From Phycisphaera mikurensis NBRC 102666 (GTDB lineage: Bacteria; Planctomycetota; Phycisphaerae; Phycisphaerales; SM1A02), in contig CAMBSR010000006.1 of the NCBI GenBank assembly GCA_945870475.1, positions 1-26,125 of the forward strand: 26,125 nt of DNA, read 5' to 3'. This document shows positions 1-6,486 of the stretch, one piece after another. How positions within the stretch are numbered: the first letter of the stretch is position 1; the number at the start of each line of letters is the position of its first letter. Under the pieces are notes generated by a model that saw nothing but the letters and a program-made list of their open reading frames with translations, was not told the origin of the DNA and did no database searches. The translations under genes were made by a program, and so were the position numbers.

Positions 1-456
1 CTCTACTACGGAAACCGGTACGCACAGGGCACCGCGGCGCACCAGGCGTTCGGCGCACTGCTCGACGACGCCGGCGACGACATCTACTGGAGCATGACCG
101 CCGCCGGCCAGGGCGCCGCGTGGGACGTCTCGGTGGCGGTGCTCGTGGATCGCGCCGGCGACGACCGCTACCAAGCGGACGGCCTCTCGCAGGGCGCAGC
201 GGCGATGCAGGCCGTCGGATTCCTCTCCGACCGCGCGGGCCGCGACGACTACCGCGCTGCGGGCGCAAGCCAGGGTTCCGCCGACGACAACCGCTACCAC
301 TGGGATGCCACGCACTGCACCAGCCTCGGCGTGCTGCAGGACCGTGACGGGCCCAACCGCTTCAGCCTCGAACGCGCCGACGGACAGCGACGCATGACGG
401 GCGAGGCGGACGTTGCCTCCGGCCGTACGCAGTGGGGCGTCTTCGTGACCCGCTGA
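1..456 (+). CDS. C-terminal part of an Asp/Gly-rich tandem-repeat protein (5' truncated)
   Basis: The reading frame is open from the first base of the window and ends at TGA 454-456, so only the last 151 codons are present; an internal ATG at 94 is unlikely to be the start because the same repeats run upstream of it. The protein is built from degenerate units of about 35 residues. Each pairs a turn of the form DxAGDDxY (DDAGDDIY, DRAGDDRY, DRAGRDDY) with a following AxGxSQGxA segment (AAGQGAA, DGLSQGAA, AGASQGSA). Such regular Asp/Gly turns suggest a beta-solenoid or beta-helix surface protein, but I do not recognise a named family. The last 45 residues leave the repeat pattern and form a cap with one Cys. 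No function is assigned. It may be secreted, but the N-terminus is outside the window. Confidence 0.7.
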   Translation, partial: LYYGNRYAQGTAAHQAFGALLDDAGDDIYWSMTAAGQGAAWDVSVAVLVDRAGDDRYQADGLSQGAAAMQAVGFLSDRAGRDDYRAAGASQGSADDNRYHWDATHCTSLGVLQDRDGPNRFSLERADGQRRMTGEADVASGRTQWGVFVTR

Positions 457-465
457 CGCGGCTCG

Positions 466-471
466 TACACT
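466..471 (+). promoter_or_regulatory. -10 box TACACT for the YihY/BrkB gene
   Basis: TACACT ends 7 nt before the ATG at 479. With a normal -10 to start-site spacing the mRNA would begin at or next to the start codon, so a leaderless transcript is predicted. No convincing -35 element is visible. Confidence 0.5.
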
Positions 472-478
472 GCGCGGC

Positions 479-1798
479 ATGACGAACGCCGCCACGGGAG
501 AAGGAAAGATCGACGCCGCCGGCCGCCGATATTCGCTCGGCTCCGTCCCGCTGCGCCTCCTCCGCATCTCCTCGCTCCTGCACCGGCGCGCCATCGCCGA
601 CGACGTGCCGGGCATGGCCTCGGCGCTTGCCTACAAGACGCTGCTCGGGCTCGTGCCGATCCTGGTGGTGGTGACGCTGGTGGCGAAGACCCTGATGGGC
701 GCGCAGTTCGCGCCGTTCGTGGCGGGATTCATCGGTTCGCTCGGGCTCGACAGCATGAAGATCGTGCCGCCCGCGGATGCCGGCAGCACCGCCGGCGCCG
801 TGGAGCTCGGCTCGTGGGTGGAGACGCTCGTCAAGCAGGCGTCGGAGATCGACCTCAGCGCGCTCGGCTGGGTGGGCGTCGTGGTCACGGTGGCCAGCGC
901 ACTGTGGCTGATGGTGAACATCGAGATGAGCTTCAACCGCATCTACCGCGCGCGGCAGGGCCGCACCTGGGTGCGCCGCATCATCCTGTACTGGTTCGTG
1001 CTGACGGCGAGCCCGCTCCTCATCGGCGCCATCCCGCTCCTCTCCTCACTGCTCCATGGCGCACGCGACACGCCGGGCATCGGCTGGGTGGTGGCGCTCG
1101 TCTCCACGGTGTGGAACGTGGCGGTGCTGTGGGCGCTCCTCCTCATCGTCTACCTGGTGGTCCCCGCGGCGCGCGTGCGCGTCCAGAGCGCAGCCATCGG
1201 CGCGTTCGTCGCGAGCGTCGCGATCATCGCGCTCAAGGGCGCGCTTGCCGCGTACTTCGAGCACGCCTTCGGCATGAGCAGGCTCTACGGCTCGCTCGGC
1301 CTGGTGCCGGTCTTCATGTTCTGGATGTGGGTGGTGTGGAGCGCGGTGCTCGGCGGACTGGAAGTCAGCGCCTTCGCGCAGACCATCCGCGTGCGCGGCC
1401 TGGATGCCGGAAGCGGCGCCGACGACGACGCCGCCGCCGACCCGATGCTGGTGGTGGCGGTGATGGAGCAGGCGGCCGCGTTCTGGCGCGCCGGGCACAC
1501 CGTTTCGCGCGACACCATCGCCGCCGAACTCTGCATCGACGACCGCCTCGCCGGAGAGCTCCTCGAGGAGCTGGTGCGCGGCGGGTTCCTGCAGCACACG
1601 GTCTCCGACGCGTACGTGCCCATGCGCCCGCCGGAATCGATCGACGCCGCCGAGGTGCTCCGCGCCATGCTCTCGCACTGCGCCGGCGAGGAGGGCATCG
1701 AGTGGTCGCGCATCGCCACCGCCATCCGTGAGGCGCAGCTCGAATGCGCCTCCCGACTGCGTATTGGCGGGGATGGCGGCAGCCGCACGCCCCGCTAG
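479..1798 (+). CDS. YihY/virulence factor BrkB family membrane protein
   Basis: This is a 439-residue inner-membrane protein of the YihY/BrkB family, once mis-called ribonuclease BN; its molecular role is unsettled. About six hydrophobic segments are visible, near residues 50-70, 127-147, 168-190, 201-229, 238-258 and 273-297. Family-like motifs include the early ASALAYKTLLGLVP stretch, the NxxFNRIYR-like segment (residues 147-157) and the GSLGLVPVFMFWMWVVW helix. The last 120 residues are soluble and look like a small winged-helix-type domain (DTIAAELCIDDRLAGELLEELVRGGFL), as in longer members of the family. The start is supported by the TACACT box 7 nt upstream. The stop codon TAG is part of the next gene's -10 box. 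Family assignment is firm; function is not. Confidence 0.88.
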   Translation: MTNAATGEGKIDAAGRRYSLGSVPLRLLRISSLLHRRAIADDVPGMASALAYKTLLGLVPILVVVTLVAKTLMGAQFAPFVAGFIGSLGLDSMKIVPPADAGSTAGAVELGSWVETLVKQASEIDLSALGWVGVVVTVASALWLMVNIEMSFNRIYRARQGRTWVRRIILYWFVLTASPLLIGAIPLLSSLLHGARDTPGIGWVVALVSTVWNVAVLWALLLIVYLVVPAARVRVQSAAIGAFVASVAIIALKGALAAYFEHAFGMSRLYGSLGLVPVFMFWMWVVWSAVLGGLEVSAFAQTIRVRGLDAGSGADDDAAADPMLVVAVMEQAAAFWRAGHTVSRDTIAAELCIDDRLAGELLEELVRGGFLQHTVSDAYVPMRPPESIDAAEVLRAMLSHCAGEEGIEWSRIATAIREAQLECASRLRIGGDGGSRTPR

Positions 1799-1801
1799 AC
1801 T
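1796..1801 (+). promoter_or_regulatory. -10 box TAGACT for the STAS-domain gene
   Basis: TAGACT ends 9 nt before ATG 1811. Its first three bases are the TAG stop codon of the upstream membrane-protein gene. A 5-1-5 inverted repeat (GCGGC-A-GCCGC, 1776-1786) lies where a -35 element would be expected. Confidence 0.5.
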
Positions 1802-1810
1802 GCAGCGTCC

Positions 1811-2182
1811 ATGGCAATGAACGCCACACCGCAGGACTTCGTCCAGTTCTCCCACCCCGGCGGTCACCTGGTCGCCAAGGTGGTGGTGCCGAGCATCGGC
1901 CAGAACGAGGCGCCGATGATCCGCGAGCAGGTTGTCGAGAAGATGGCAGGCATCGCGCGCGGCCGCAGCTTCGTGCTGGACCTCTCGCAGGTGTCGCTGG
2001 TCTCGAGCATGGGGCTCGGTACCTGCGTCGACCTGCGCAACTGCGCGGAGAAGGCGGGCCTGCAGCCCACCGTCTACGGCATGAACCGCCACCTGACGGA
2101 CCTCTTCCACCTGATGCGCATCGAGCGGCTCTTCAACATCCTCAAGACCAGCCACGACCTGGACAAGGTCCTGGCGAGCTGA
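1811..2182 (+). CDS. STAS-domain protein (anti-sigma factor antagonist-like)
   Basis: This 123-residue protein is a single STAS domain of the SpoIIAA/RsbV type, the class of cytoplasmic switch proteins that bind anti-sigma kinases and are controlled by serine phosphorylation. The diagnostic strand-helix segment is residues 55-74 (VLDLSQVSLVSSMGLG and onward), which corresponds to the DLSxxxxxDSSGLG motif of SpoIIAA. By that alignment Ser66 occupies the phosphorylated serine position and Ser65 replaces the usual Asp. The length is typical for the family. No RsbW-like kinase or PP2C phosphatase gene is adjacent, so its partner must be elsewhere. ATG 1811 is preferred over ATG 1817 because of the 9-nt spacing to TAGACT. 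The lipoprotein gene begins 2 nt after its stop and is probably co-transcribed. Confidence 0.85.
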   Translation: MAMNATPQDFVQFSHPGGHLVAKVVVPSIGQNEAPMIREQVVEKMAGIARGRSFVLDLSQVSLVSSMGLGTCVDLRNCAEKAGLQPTVYGMNRHLTDLFHLMRIERLFNILKTSHDLDKVLAS

Positions 2183-2184
2183 CC

Positions 2185-2469
2185 ATGGCTTCCCGGCGCC
2201 TCCCATCCCCGCTGCCCCTCCCATCTCCCCTGGCCTGGACCGCCCTCGGGTGCGTCCTGGCCTGTGCGGCGCTCGGCGGGTGCTACCGCCACGTGGTGGG
2301 CGTCAAGGGCAACGGACCCAACAACTACGAGGTCCACGAGGCGAACATCAAGGACGGCGAGGGCTTCTGGCAGCCGACCAAGCCGCGGGTGGTGGGCGAG
2401 GACGGCTACGCGGGCCCCAACCCGGGCGCCTTCCCGACCGGCCAGCCCAAGGCGCTGCAGGACAATTAA
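2185..2469 (+). CDS. Small predicted lipoprotein, function unknown
   Basis: This 94-residue protein starts with MASRRL, has a proline-rich then hydrophobic signal segment (roughly residues 8-32), and carries a lipobox LGGC with the lipidated Cys at about residue 33. Export and lipid anchoring at an envelope membrane are therefore predicted. The mature part is only about 62 residues, polar and Gly/Pro/Asn-rich, beginning YRHVVGVKGNGPNNYEV; I know no functional domain for it. The ATG lies 2 nt after the stop of the STAS gene and no promoter is visible between them, so the two probably form an operon. The lipobox and coupling support a real gene, although it is short. Confidence 0.7.
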   Translation: MASRRLPSPLPLPSPLAWTALGCVLACAALGGCYRHVVGVKGNGPNNYEVHEANIKDGEGFWQPTKPRVVGEDGYAGPNPGAFPTGQPKALQDN

Positions 2470-2519
2470 AGCGTCCGCAACCTGCCGCTTCGGCGACGCC
2501 GCGGTGCCGACTCCCGCCC

Positions 2520-2525
2520 TATCAT
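2520..2525 (+). promoter_or_regulatory. -10 box TATCAT for nuoB
   Basis: TATCAT ends 9 nt before ATG 2535, the same arrangement seen at neighbouring genes. Confidence 0.4.
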
Positions 2526-2534
2526 CCGGGACCT

Positions 2535-3104
2535 ATGGGCCTCGAAGCCGCACTTCCCGTCGACAGTGTCCTCACCACCCAGCTCCAGCGCGTCGTCAAC
2601 TGGGCGCGCCGCTCCAGCGTGTGGCCGATGCCCTTCGCCACCGCCTGCTGCGGCATCGAGCTGATGGCCACCGCCTGCAGCCGCTACGACCTCGCCCGCT
2701 TCGGCGCCGAGGTCATGCGCTTCAGTCCCCGCCAGTGCGACCTGATGATCGTGGCCGGCCGCGTGAGCGTGAAGACGCTCCCCGTCCTGCAGCGCATTTA
2801 CCTGCAGATGGCCGAGCCCAAGTGGGTCATCTCGATGGGCGCCTGCGCCAGTACCGGCGGCGTGTTCGACACCTACGCCGTGGTCCAGGGCGTTGACCAG
2901 TACATCCCGGTGGACGTCTACATCCCCGGCTGCCCGCCGCGGCCCGAGATGCTCATCGAGGGCATCATGGCGATCCAGAAGGTGATCGACAACGACCACA
3001 TCCCGCGCGACCCCACGGGCAAGCGCCTACCGCTCCAGATCGCGCTCGAGCCGAACTACCGTCCGCGCGTCCAGCCGGCCCCGGTGACGATCGGCGCAAG
3101 CTGA
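2535..3104 (+). CDS. nuoB: NADH-quinone oxidoreductase subunit B (NuoB, 20 kDa subunit)
   Basis: NuoB binds the terminal iron-sulfur cluster N2 of respiratory complex I, which hands electrons to quinone at the membrane arm junction. The 189-residue protein shows all four N2 cysteine ligands: the tandem Cys38-Cys39 in ATACCGIE, Cys104 in MGACAS and Cys133 in IPGCPPRP. Other family hallmarks are the SSVWPMPFATACCGIELMAT region, the RQCDLMIVAGRV strand and the PEPKW-like PKWVISMGAC turn. Length is normal. The start is set by the TATCAT box 9 nt upstream and by the family N-terminus. It is alone: nuoA, nuoC and nuoD are not beside it, although these genes usually cluster. It follows a lipoprotein gene and converges on a sigma-factor gene. 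It could instead serve a related complex, but the sequence reads as canonical NuoB. Confidence 0.95.
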   Translation: MGLEAALPVDSVLTTQLQRVVNWARRSSVWPMPFATACCGIELMATACSRYDLARFGAEVMRFSPRQCDLMIVAGRVSVKTLPVLQRIYLQMAEPKWVISMGACASTGGVFDTYAVVQGVDQYIPVDVYIPGCPPRPEMLIEGIMAIQKVIDNDHIPRDPTGKRLPLQIALEPNYRPRVQPAPVTIGAS

Positions 3105-3131
3105 CGCAGTGCTGAACCCCCGGGCGCGGCC

Positions 3132-3182
3132 ATGCGCTGCCCGGAATGCCACACCAACGTTGATCAGACCGCGCGCGAGTGA
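3132..3182 (+). pseudogene. Possible truncated zinc-ribbon micro-ORF
   Basis: A 16-codon reading frame encodes MRCPECHTNVDQTARE and then stops. This closely resembles the first knuckle of common bacterial zinc-ribbon proteins (CPECGTxVxxxARxCPxCG), but it ends just where the second CxxC pair should follow. It overlaps the 3' end of the opposite-strand sigma gene by 19 nt. It may be a relic or coincidence; no promoter or ribosome binding site is evident. Confidence 0.2.
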
Positions 3183-3721
3183 TCCTCGCGCTCTCGCTGT
3201 CGTTCGCGCAGCCGCGCCACCAGTGCGCACCAGCGCTGGCGCAGCGCATCCTCCGAAACACCCATGAGCCCCGCGATCTCGCGCCACTTGCGGCCACGCA
3301 GGCGGTGCTGGATGAGCTCGGCGTCCTGCGGGCGCGTGCGCGCCACGTCGTTCATGATGCCCACCAGCTCCGCGCGGTGATCAGGCTCCACGGCCTCGAA
3401 CCAGGGCTCCTTGCCCTCCGCGGAGTGGGCCACCGCCGCGGCGAACCGCGCCGCCCGGCGTCGGTGCCGCTGCACCGCGCGTTCCACCACGCGGGCGACG
3501 AAGCTCCACGCCTCTGGCACGCTGCGCATCTGGAATGAGCCGTGCGCCGCCGCGTAGTCCACACGCCGAAGCGTGGTGGAGAACACGTCGTCGGCATCCA
3601 CGCCGGGCGACCTCCCCACCTCCGCACCGATGCGGCGCCGGAGCGCGTCCTCGTGCGAAAGCATGAAATGCGCGATCTCTTCCCGCCCGTTCCCGCCGTC
3701 GATGGATTGAACTTCTTCCAT
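3164..3721 (-). CDS. Sigma-70-like (ECF-type) RNA polymerase sigma factor
   Basis: This 185-residue protein has the size and two-domain plan of an ECF-type sigma factor. A region-2-like helical block lies around residues 40-92, with a DADDVFSTTLRRV segment comparable to the DxxQxxF/W core of region 2, followed by a basic RHRRRAAR stretch. A clear region-4 helix-turn-helix lies near residues 135-170 (RGRKWREIAGLMGVSEDALRQRW). Region 2 is divergent, so this may be a planctomycete-specific ECF group. No anti-sigma factor gene adjoins it. The ATG at 3721 gives a normal length; an in-frame upstream start is not needed. No TANNNT box is seen close upstream, unlike most genes here. It converges on nuoB. 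Confidence 0.72.
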   Translation of the reverse strand: MEEVQSIDGGNGREEIAHFMLSHEDALRRRIGAEVGRSPGVDADDVFSTTLRRVDYAAAHGSFQMRSVPEAWSFVARVVERAVQRHRRRAARFAAAVAHSAEGKEPWFEAVEPDHRAELVGIMNDVARTRPQDAELIQHRLRGRKWREIAGLMGVSEDALRQRWCALVARLRERQREREDHSRAV

Positions 3722-3752
3722 GCACTGAGCGTGCGATGCACGGGCCCGGCGC

Positions 3753-4085
3753 TCAAGCCTTGGGAGGCACGGAATCGGTCCCGGAGTTCTTATCGGCCGG
3801 GGGTCGACGGAGCTGCAGGATCGTCATGACCACCACCACCTGAAGCACTGCCGTTCCGAGCGTGGTGATCAGGATCTGCGGCCGCAGCCATTCGCCGATG
3901 GTCAGGTAGAGACAGACGTTGGCAACCGCAAACAGGCTCCACGTCATGGCCGAGACGCCGTCCGCCTTTCGGCGCCGGGTCAATACGAAGAGCTGCGAGA
4001 CCGTGGCCGCCGGGAACACCACGGCGGGCACCCAGCCAATCACGTTGAGGAGATCGCTGATCGTGGAGGGATCTTCCGCGGTCAT
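3753..4085 (-). CDS. SemiSWEET/PQ-loop-like small membrane protein
   Basis: The 110-residue protein has three hydrophobic segments (about residues 10-33, 46-62 and 70-93), the single triple-helix bundle expected of SemiSWEET-type transporters, which dimerise to pass small sugars or other small solutes. The signature region reads FPAATVSQLFVLTRRRKADGVS. Its SQ replaces the typical PQ, while the following basic loop and the (D)GVS/MTW segment match the family pattern. The polar C-terminus is probably cytoplasmic. The ATG overlaps the stop codon of the upstream aminotransferase gene (ATGA), implying translational coupling. The overlap fixes the start despite a longer open frame running upstream inside the aminotransferase. 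The substrate is not evident; amino-acid or keto-acid movement is only a guess from context. Confidence 0.6.
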   Translation of the reverse strand: MTAEDPSTISDLLNVIGWVPAVVFPAATVSQLFVLTRRRKADGVSAMTWSLFAVANVCLYLTIGEWLRPQILITTLGTAVLQVVVVMTILQLRRPPADKNSGTDSVPPKA

Positions 4086-5308
4086 CGCAGTGCCGCCGTG
4101 AATTCCGCGATGCGCGCCATGCCCTTGCGGAGCGTGGCCTCGTCGGTGGCGAAGGTGATGCGGATGTGGTCGGCGGCGCAGGCGCCGAAGTCGCCGCCCG
4201 GCACGACCGCCACGTGGGCTTCCAGGAGGAGCGCTTCCGCGAAGGTCTGCGCATCCTCGATCCGGCGACCACCGGGCGAGGTCAGGCCCTTGCATGCCGC
4301 GATGGACGGGAACGAATAGAAGGCGCCGTTGGGGCGCACGGAGCGGAAGCGCGGGATGGCGCGCACCAGCTCGGCCACCACCGCCGCGCGCCGCGCGAAG
4401 GCCACGCGCATGGCCTCCACCTGCGGAGCGCTGCGCGACGAGAACGCCTCGACGATGGCCGGCATGAAGAACGCCGGGATGTTGTTGGTCATCTGGCCCT
4501 GGAGCTTGATGAGCTCCTGCATGAACGTGCCGTTGCCGCCCGGGGCGCACACGTAGCCGATGCGCCAGCCGGTCATCGCGAACGCCTTGCTCAGGCCGTT
4601 GAGCGTGATGGTGCGCTCGGCCATCGCCGGGATGCTGCCCGGCGAGAAGTGCCGCAGGCCGGGATCCACCTCTGGATAGACGAGCTTCTCGTAGATCTCG
4701 TCGCTGATGAGGACGGCGCGCGGGTGCGCGGCGATCACCTCGCACAGTTCGCGGATCTCCGCCTCGGTGTAGGCGATGCCGCAGGGGTTCGACGGGCTGT
4801 TGAGGATCACCGCCACCGTGCGCGGCGTCATCGCCGCGGCGAGCTGCGCGGGCGTGACCTTGAAGCCCTGCTCCATGGTGCCCGCCACCTCGATGCAGCG
4901 GCCGCCCGCGAGCTCGATGAGCGGCCGGTAGCTCACCCAGGCCGGCGTGGGGAGCACCATGTCGTCGCCGACGTCGATCAGGGTCTGCAGCGTCAGGTAC
5001 AGCGCGTGCTTGGCGCCCGCGGTGATGGCCACGTGCTCGGGCTTGCAGGCGATGCCGTTCTCGCCGTGGAGCTTCGCGGCCACGGCGGCGCGCGCCTCCA
5101 CGGTGCCGGGCGTGGACACGTACTTGGTCTGGCCGGCCTGGAGGGCGCGCTCGGCGGCTTCCTTGATGTTGCTCGGCGTGTCGAAGTCCGGCTCGCCGGT
5201 GCCGAAGGCCACCACGTCAGCGCCCTCCTTCTTCAGCGCCGCCGCACGGGCAGCAACCGCGAGGGTGGAACTTTCCTTCATGCGCTGGATGCGTTCGGAG
5301 ACCTTCAT
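4082..5308 (-). CDS. Class I PLP-dependent aminotransferase (aspartate aminotransferase-like)
   Basis: A 408-residue fold-type I aminotransferase of the AspC 1-beta kind, predicted to move an amino group between aspartate or a similar amino acid and a 2-oxo acid in the cytoplasm. The PLP-binding Schiff-base lysine is Lys241 in NGLSKAFAMTGWRIGY. Asp203 and Tyr206 lie in SDEIYEKLVY, Asn174 is in SPSNPCG (usually NPTG), and the substrate-carboxylate arginine lies near the C-terminus in HIRITFA. The N-terminus SERIQRMKESSTLAVAARAAAL and FGTGEPDFDTP match the family. Length is standard. The start is supported by a TAGACT box 9 nt upstream. It is divergent from prfB and overlaps the SemiSWEET-like gene by 4 nt. 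Substrate preference (aspartate, prephenate or other) cannot be read safely from sequence alone. Confidence 0.92.
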   Translation of the reverse strand: MKVSERIQRMKESSTLAVAARAAALKKEGADVVAFGTGEPDFDTPSNIKEAAERALQAGQTKYVSTPGTVEARAAVAAKLHGENGIACKPEHVAITAGAKHALYLTLQTLIDVGDDMVLPTPAWVSYRPLIELAGGRCIEVAGTMEQGFKVTPAQLAAAMTPRTVAVILNSPSNPCGIAYTEAEIRELCEVIAAHPRAVLISDEIYEKLVYPEVDPGLRHFSPGSIPAMAERTITLNGLSKAFAMTGWRIGYVCAPGGNGTFMQELIKLQGQMTNNIPAFFMPAIVEAFSSRSAPQVEAMRVAFARRAAVVAELVRAIPRFRSVRPNGAFYSFPSIAACKGLTSPGGRRIEDAQTFAEALLLEAHVAVVPGGDFGACAADHIRITFATDEATLRKGMARIAEFTAALR

Positions 5309-5317
5309 GGGGAGCGA

Positions 5318-5323
5318 AGTCTA
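5318..5323 (-). promoter_or_regulatory. -10 box TAGACT (minus strand) for the aminotransferase gene
   Basis: On the minus strand the sequence reads TATAGACT, and the TAGACT hexamer ends 9 nt before the ATG at 5308. It lies back to back with the prfB promoter in the 58-nt divergent gap. Confidence 0.55.
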
Positions 5324-5354
5324 TATCCCTGCGGAACGGGTGGCTTGCTGCCCG

Positions 5355-5360
5355 TACACT
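5355..5360 (+). promoter_or_regulatory. -10 box TACACT for prfB
   Basis: TACACT ends 6 nt before ATG 5367, which would place transcription start on the A of the ATG. It is identical to the box upstream of the YihY/BrkB gene. Confidence 0.55.
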
Positions 5361-5366
5361 CCCCGC

Positions 5367-6486
5367 ATGCATTACGACGCGCACCAGCCGGTGCTCAACG
5401 ACCTCGAGGCGCGGATCACAACCATCCGCGACTCTCTTTAACTACCCGCAAAAGGTCCAGGAGCGCGAACGACTGACGGCGCGGATGGAATCGCCCGATT
5501 TCTGGAACGACCAGCGCGGCGCCCAGAAGGTGATCGACGAGCTCAAGGTGGTCCGGGCGCAGATCGAGCCCCTCGAGGCCGCCATGCGGTCCTTCGAGGA
5601 CGCGCAGGTCGGCTACCAGATGGCCAAGGAAGCCAACGACCAGGACATCCTGGCCGAGGTCGACCAGACGCTCTTCCAGCTGGTGCTCGACATGGAGAAG
5701 GTCGAGGCGCAGAGCCTCCTCTCCGGCAAGCACGACCACCGCAACTGCTTCGTCACCATCCAGGCCGGCGTGGGCGGCACCGAGGCCAACGACTGGGCCG
5801 AGATGCTGGAGCGCATGTACCTCTACTGGTGGCGCGAGATGGGCTTCAAGGTGGAGGAGATGAACCGCCTGTACGGCACCGAGGTCGGCATCGCCGAAGT
5901 CGGCTACCGCCTGAGCGGCCCCTTCGTCTACGGCTACATGAACTGCGAGCGCGGCACGCACCGCCTCGCGCGCGTCAGCCCCTTCAACGCGGAAGCCAAG
6001 CGGCAGACCAGCTTCGCCACCGTGGACGTGACGCCCGAGTTCGAGGACAACGGCCTGGTGATCCCGGACAAGGACCTCGAGATCGTGGCCTTCGTGCGCG
6101 CCAGCGGCCCCGGCGGACAGAACGTCAACAAGGTGGCGAGCGCGATCCGTGTCACCCACTTGCCCACCGGCCTGCAGGTGGTGGCCAGCACCTACCGCGA
6201 CCAGCTGCAGAACAAGTCCCAGGCACTGTCGGTGATGCGCTCCAAGCTCGAGGCGCTCGAGGAAGAGCGCCGCCAGGCGGAGCTCGACGCCGCCACCGGC
6301 GGCAAGGTGGACCGCGGCTGGGGCACGCAGATCCGTTCGTACGTGATCTACGACAACCGCGTGAAGGACCACCGCACCGGCTACGAGGTGATGAACCCGC
6401 AGAAGGTGCTCGACGGCGGCGTTGGTCCGTTCATCGACGCCGAGCTCAAGCGCCGGCGAGCCGAACGCGAGGTCGTCAAGGCGTGA
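5367..6486 (+). CDS. prfB: Peptide chain release factor 2 (programmed +1 frameshift)
   Basis: RF2 releases finished proteins at UGA and UAA codons. Translation starts at ATG 5367 and runs 24 codons to CTT 5436-5438, followed directly by TAA 5439-5441. A +1 slip that skips base 5439 continues with AAC at 5440 and reads to TGA 6484-6486, giving 372 residues (E. coli RF2 has 365). Across the slip the protein reads ITTIRDSL then NYPQKVQERERL, matching RF2 families. The SPF anticodon-like tripeptide is at residues 204-206 and the catalytic GGQ at 249-251, almost exactly the E. coli positions. In the downstream frame no ATG, GTG or TTG occurs before 5485, so without the shift the first 39 residues would be lost. 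Oddities are UAA instead of the usual UGA, and no Shine-Dalgarno-like stimulator before CTT. The stop overlaps the next gene's GTG start. Confidence 0.95.
5436..5442 (+). promoter_or_regulatory. RF2 programmed frameshift site, CTTTAAC
   Basis: CTT (Leu), TAA (stop), then C. Peptidyl-tRNA-Leu can re-pair with TTT in +1 and the next codon becomes AAC. The canonical site is CTTTGAC; one G-to-A change turns UGA into UAA and the next residue from Asp to Asn. Confidence 0.85.

Noticed and set aside
3117..3145. Hairpin CCGGGC..GCCCGG after nuoB as a terminator
   Set aside because: The stem is imperfect, has no T-tract and overlaps the micro-ORF. It is not distinct from the background of GC dyads.
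5485..6486. prfB starting at ATG 5485 without a frameshift
   Set aside because: It would lack the first 39 residues, while the 24 codons in frame 0 from ATG 5367 match the RF2 N-terminus and carry the promoter. The shifted gene gives SPF and GGQ positions almost identical to E. coli RF2.
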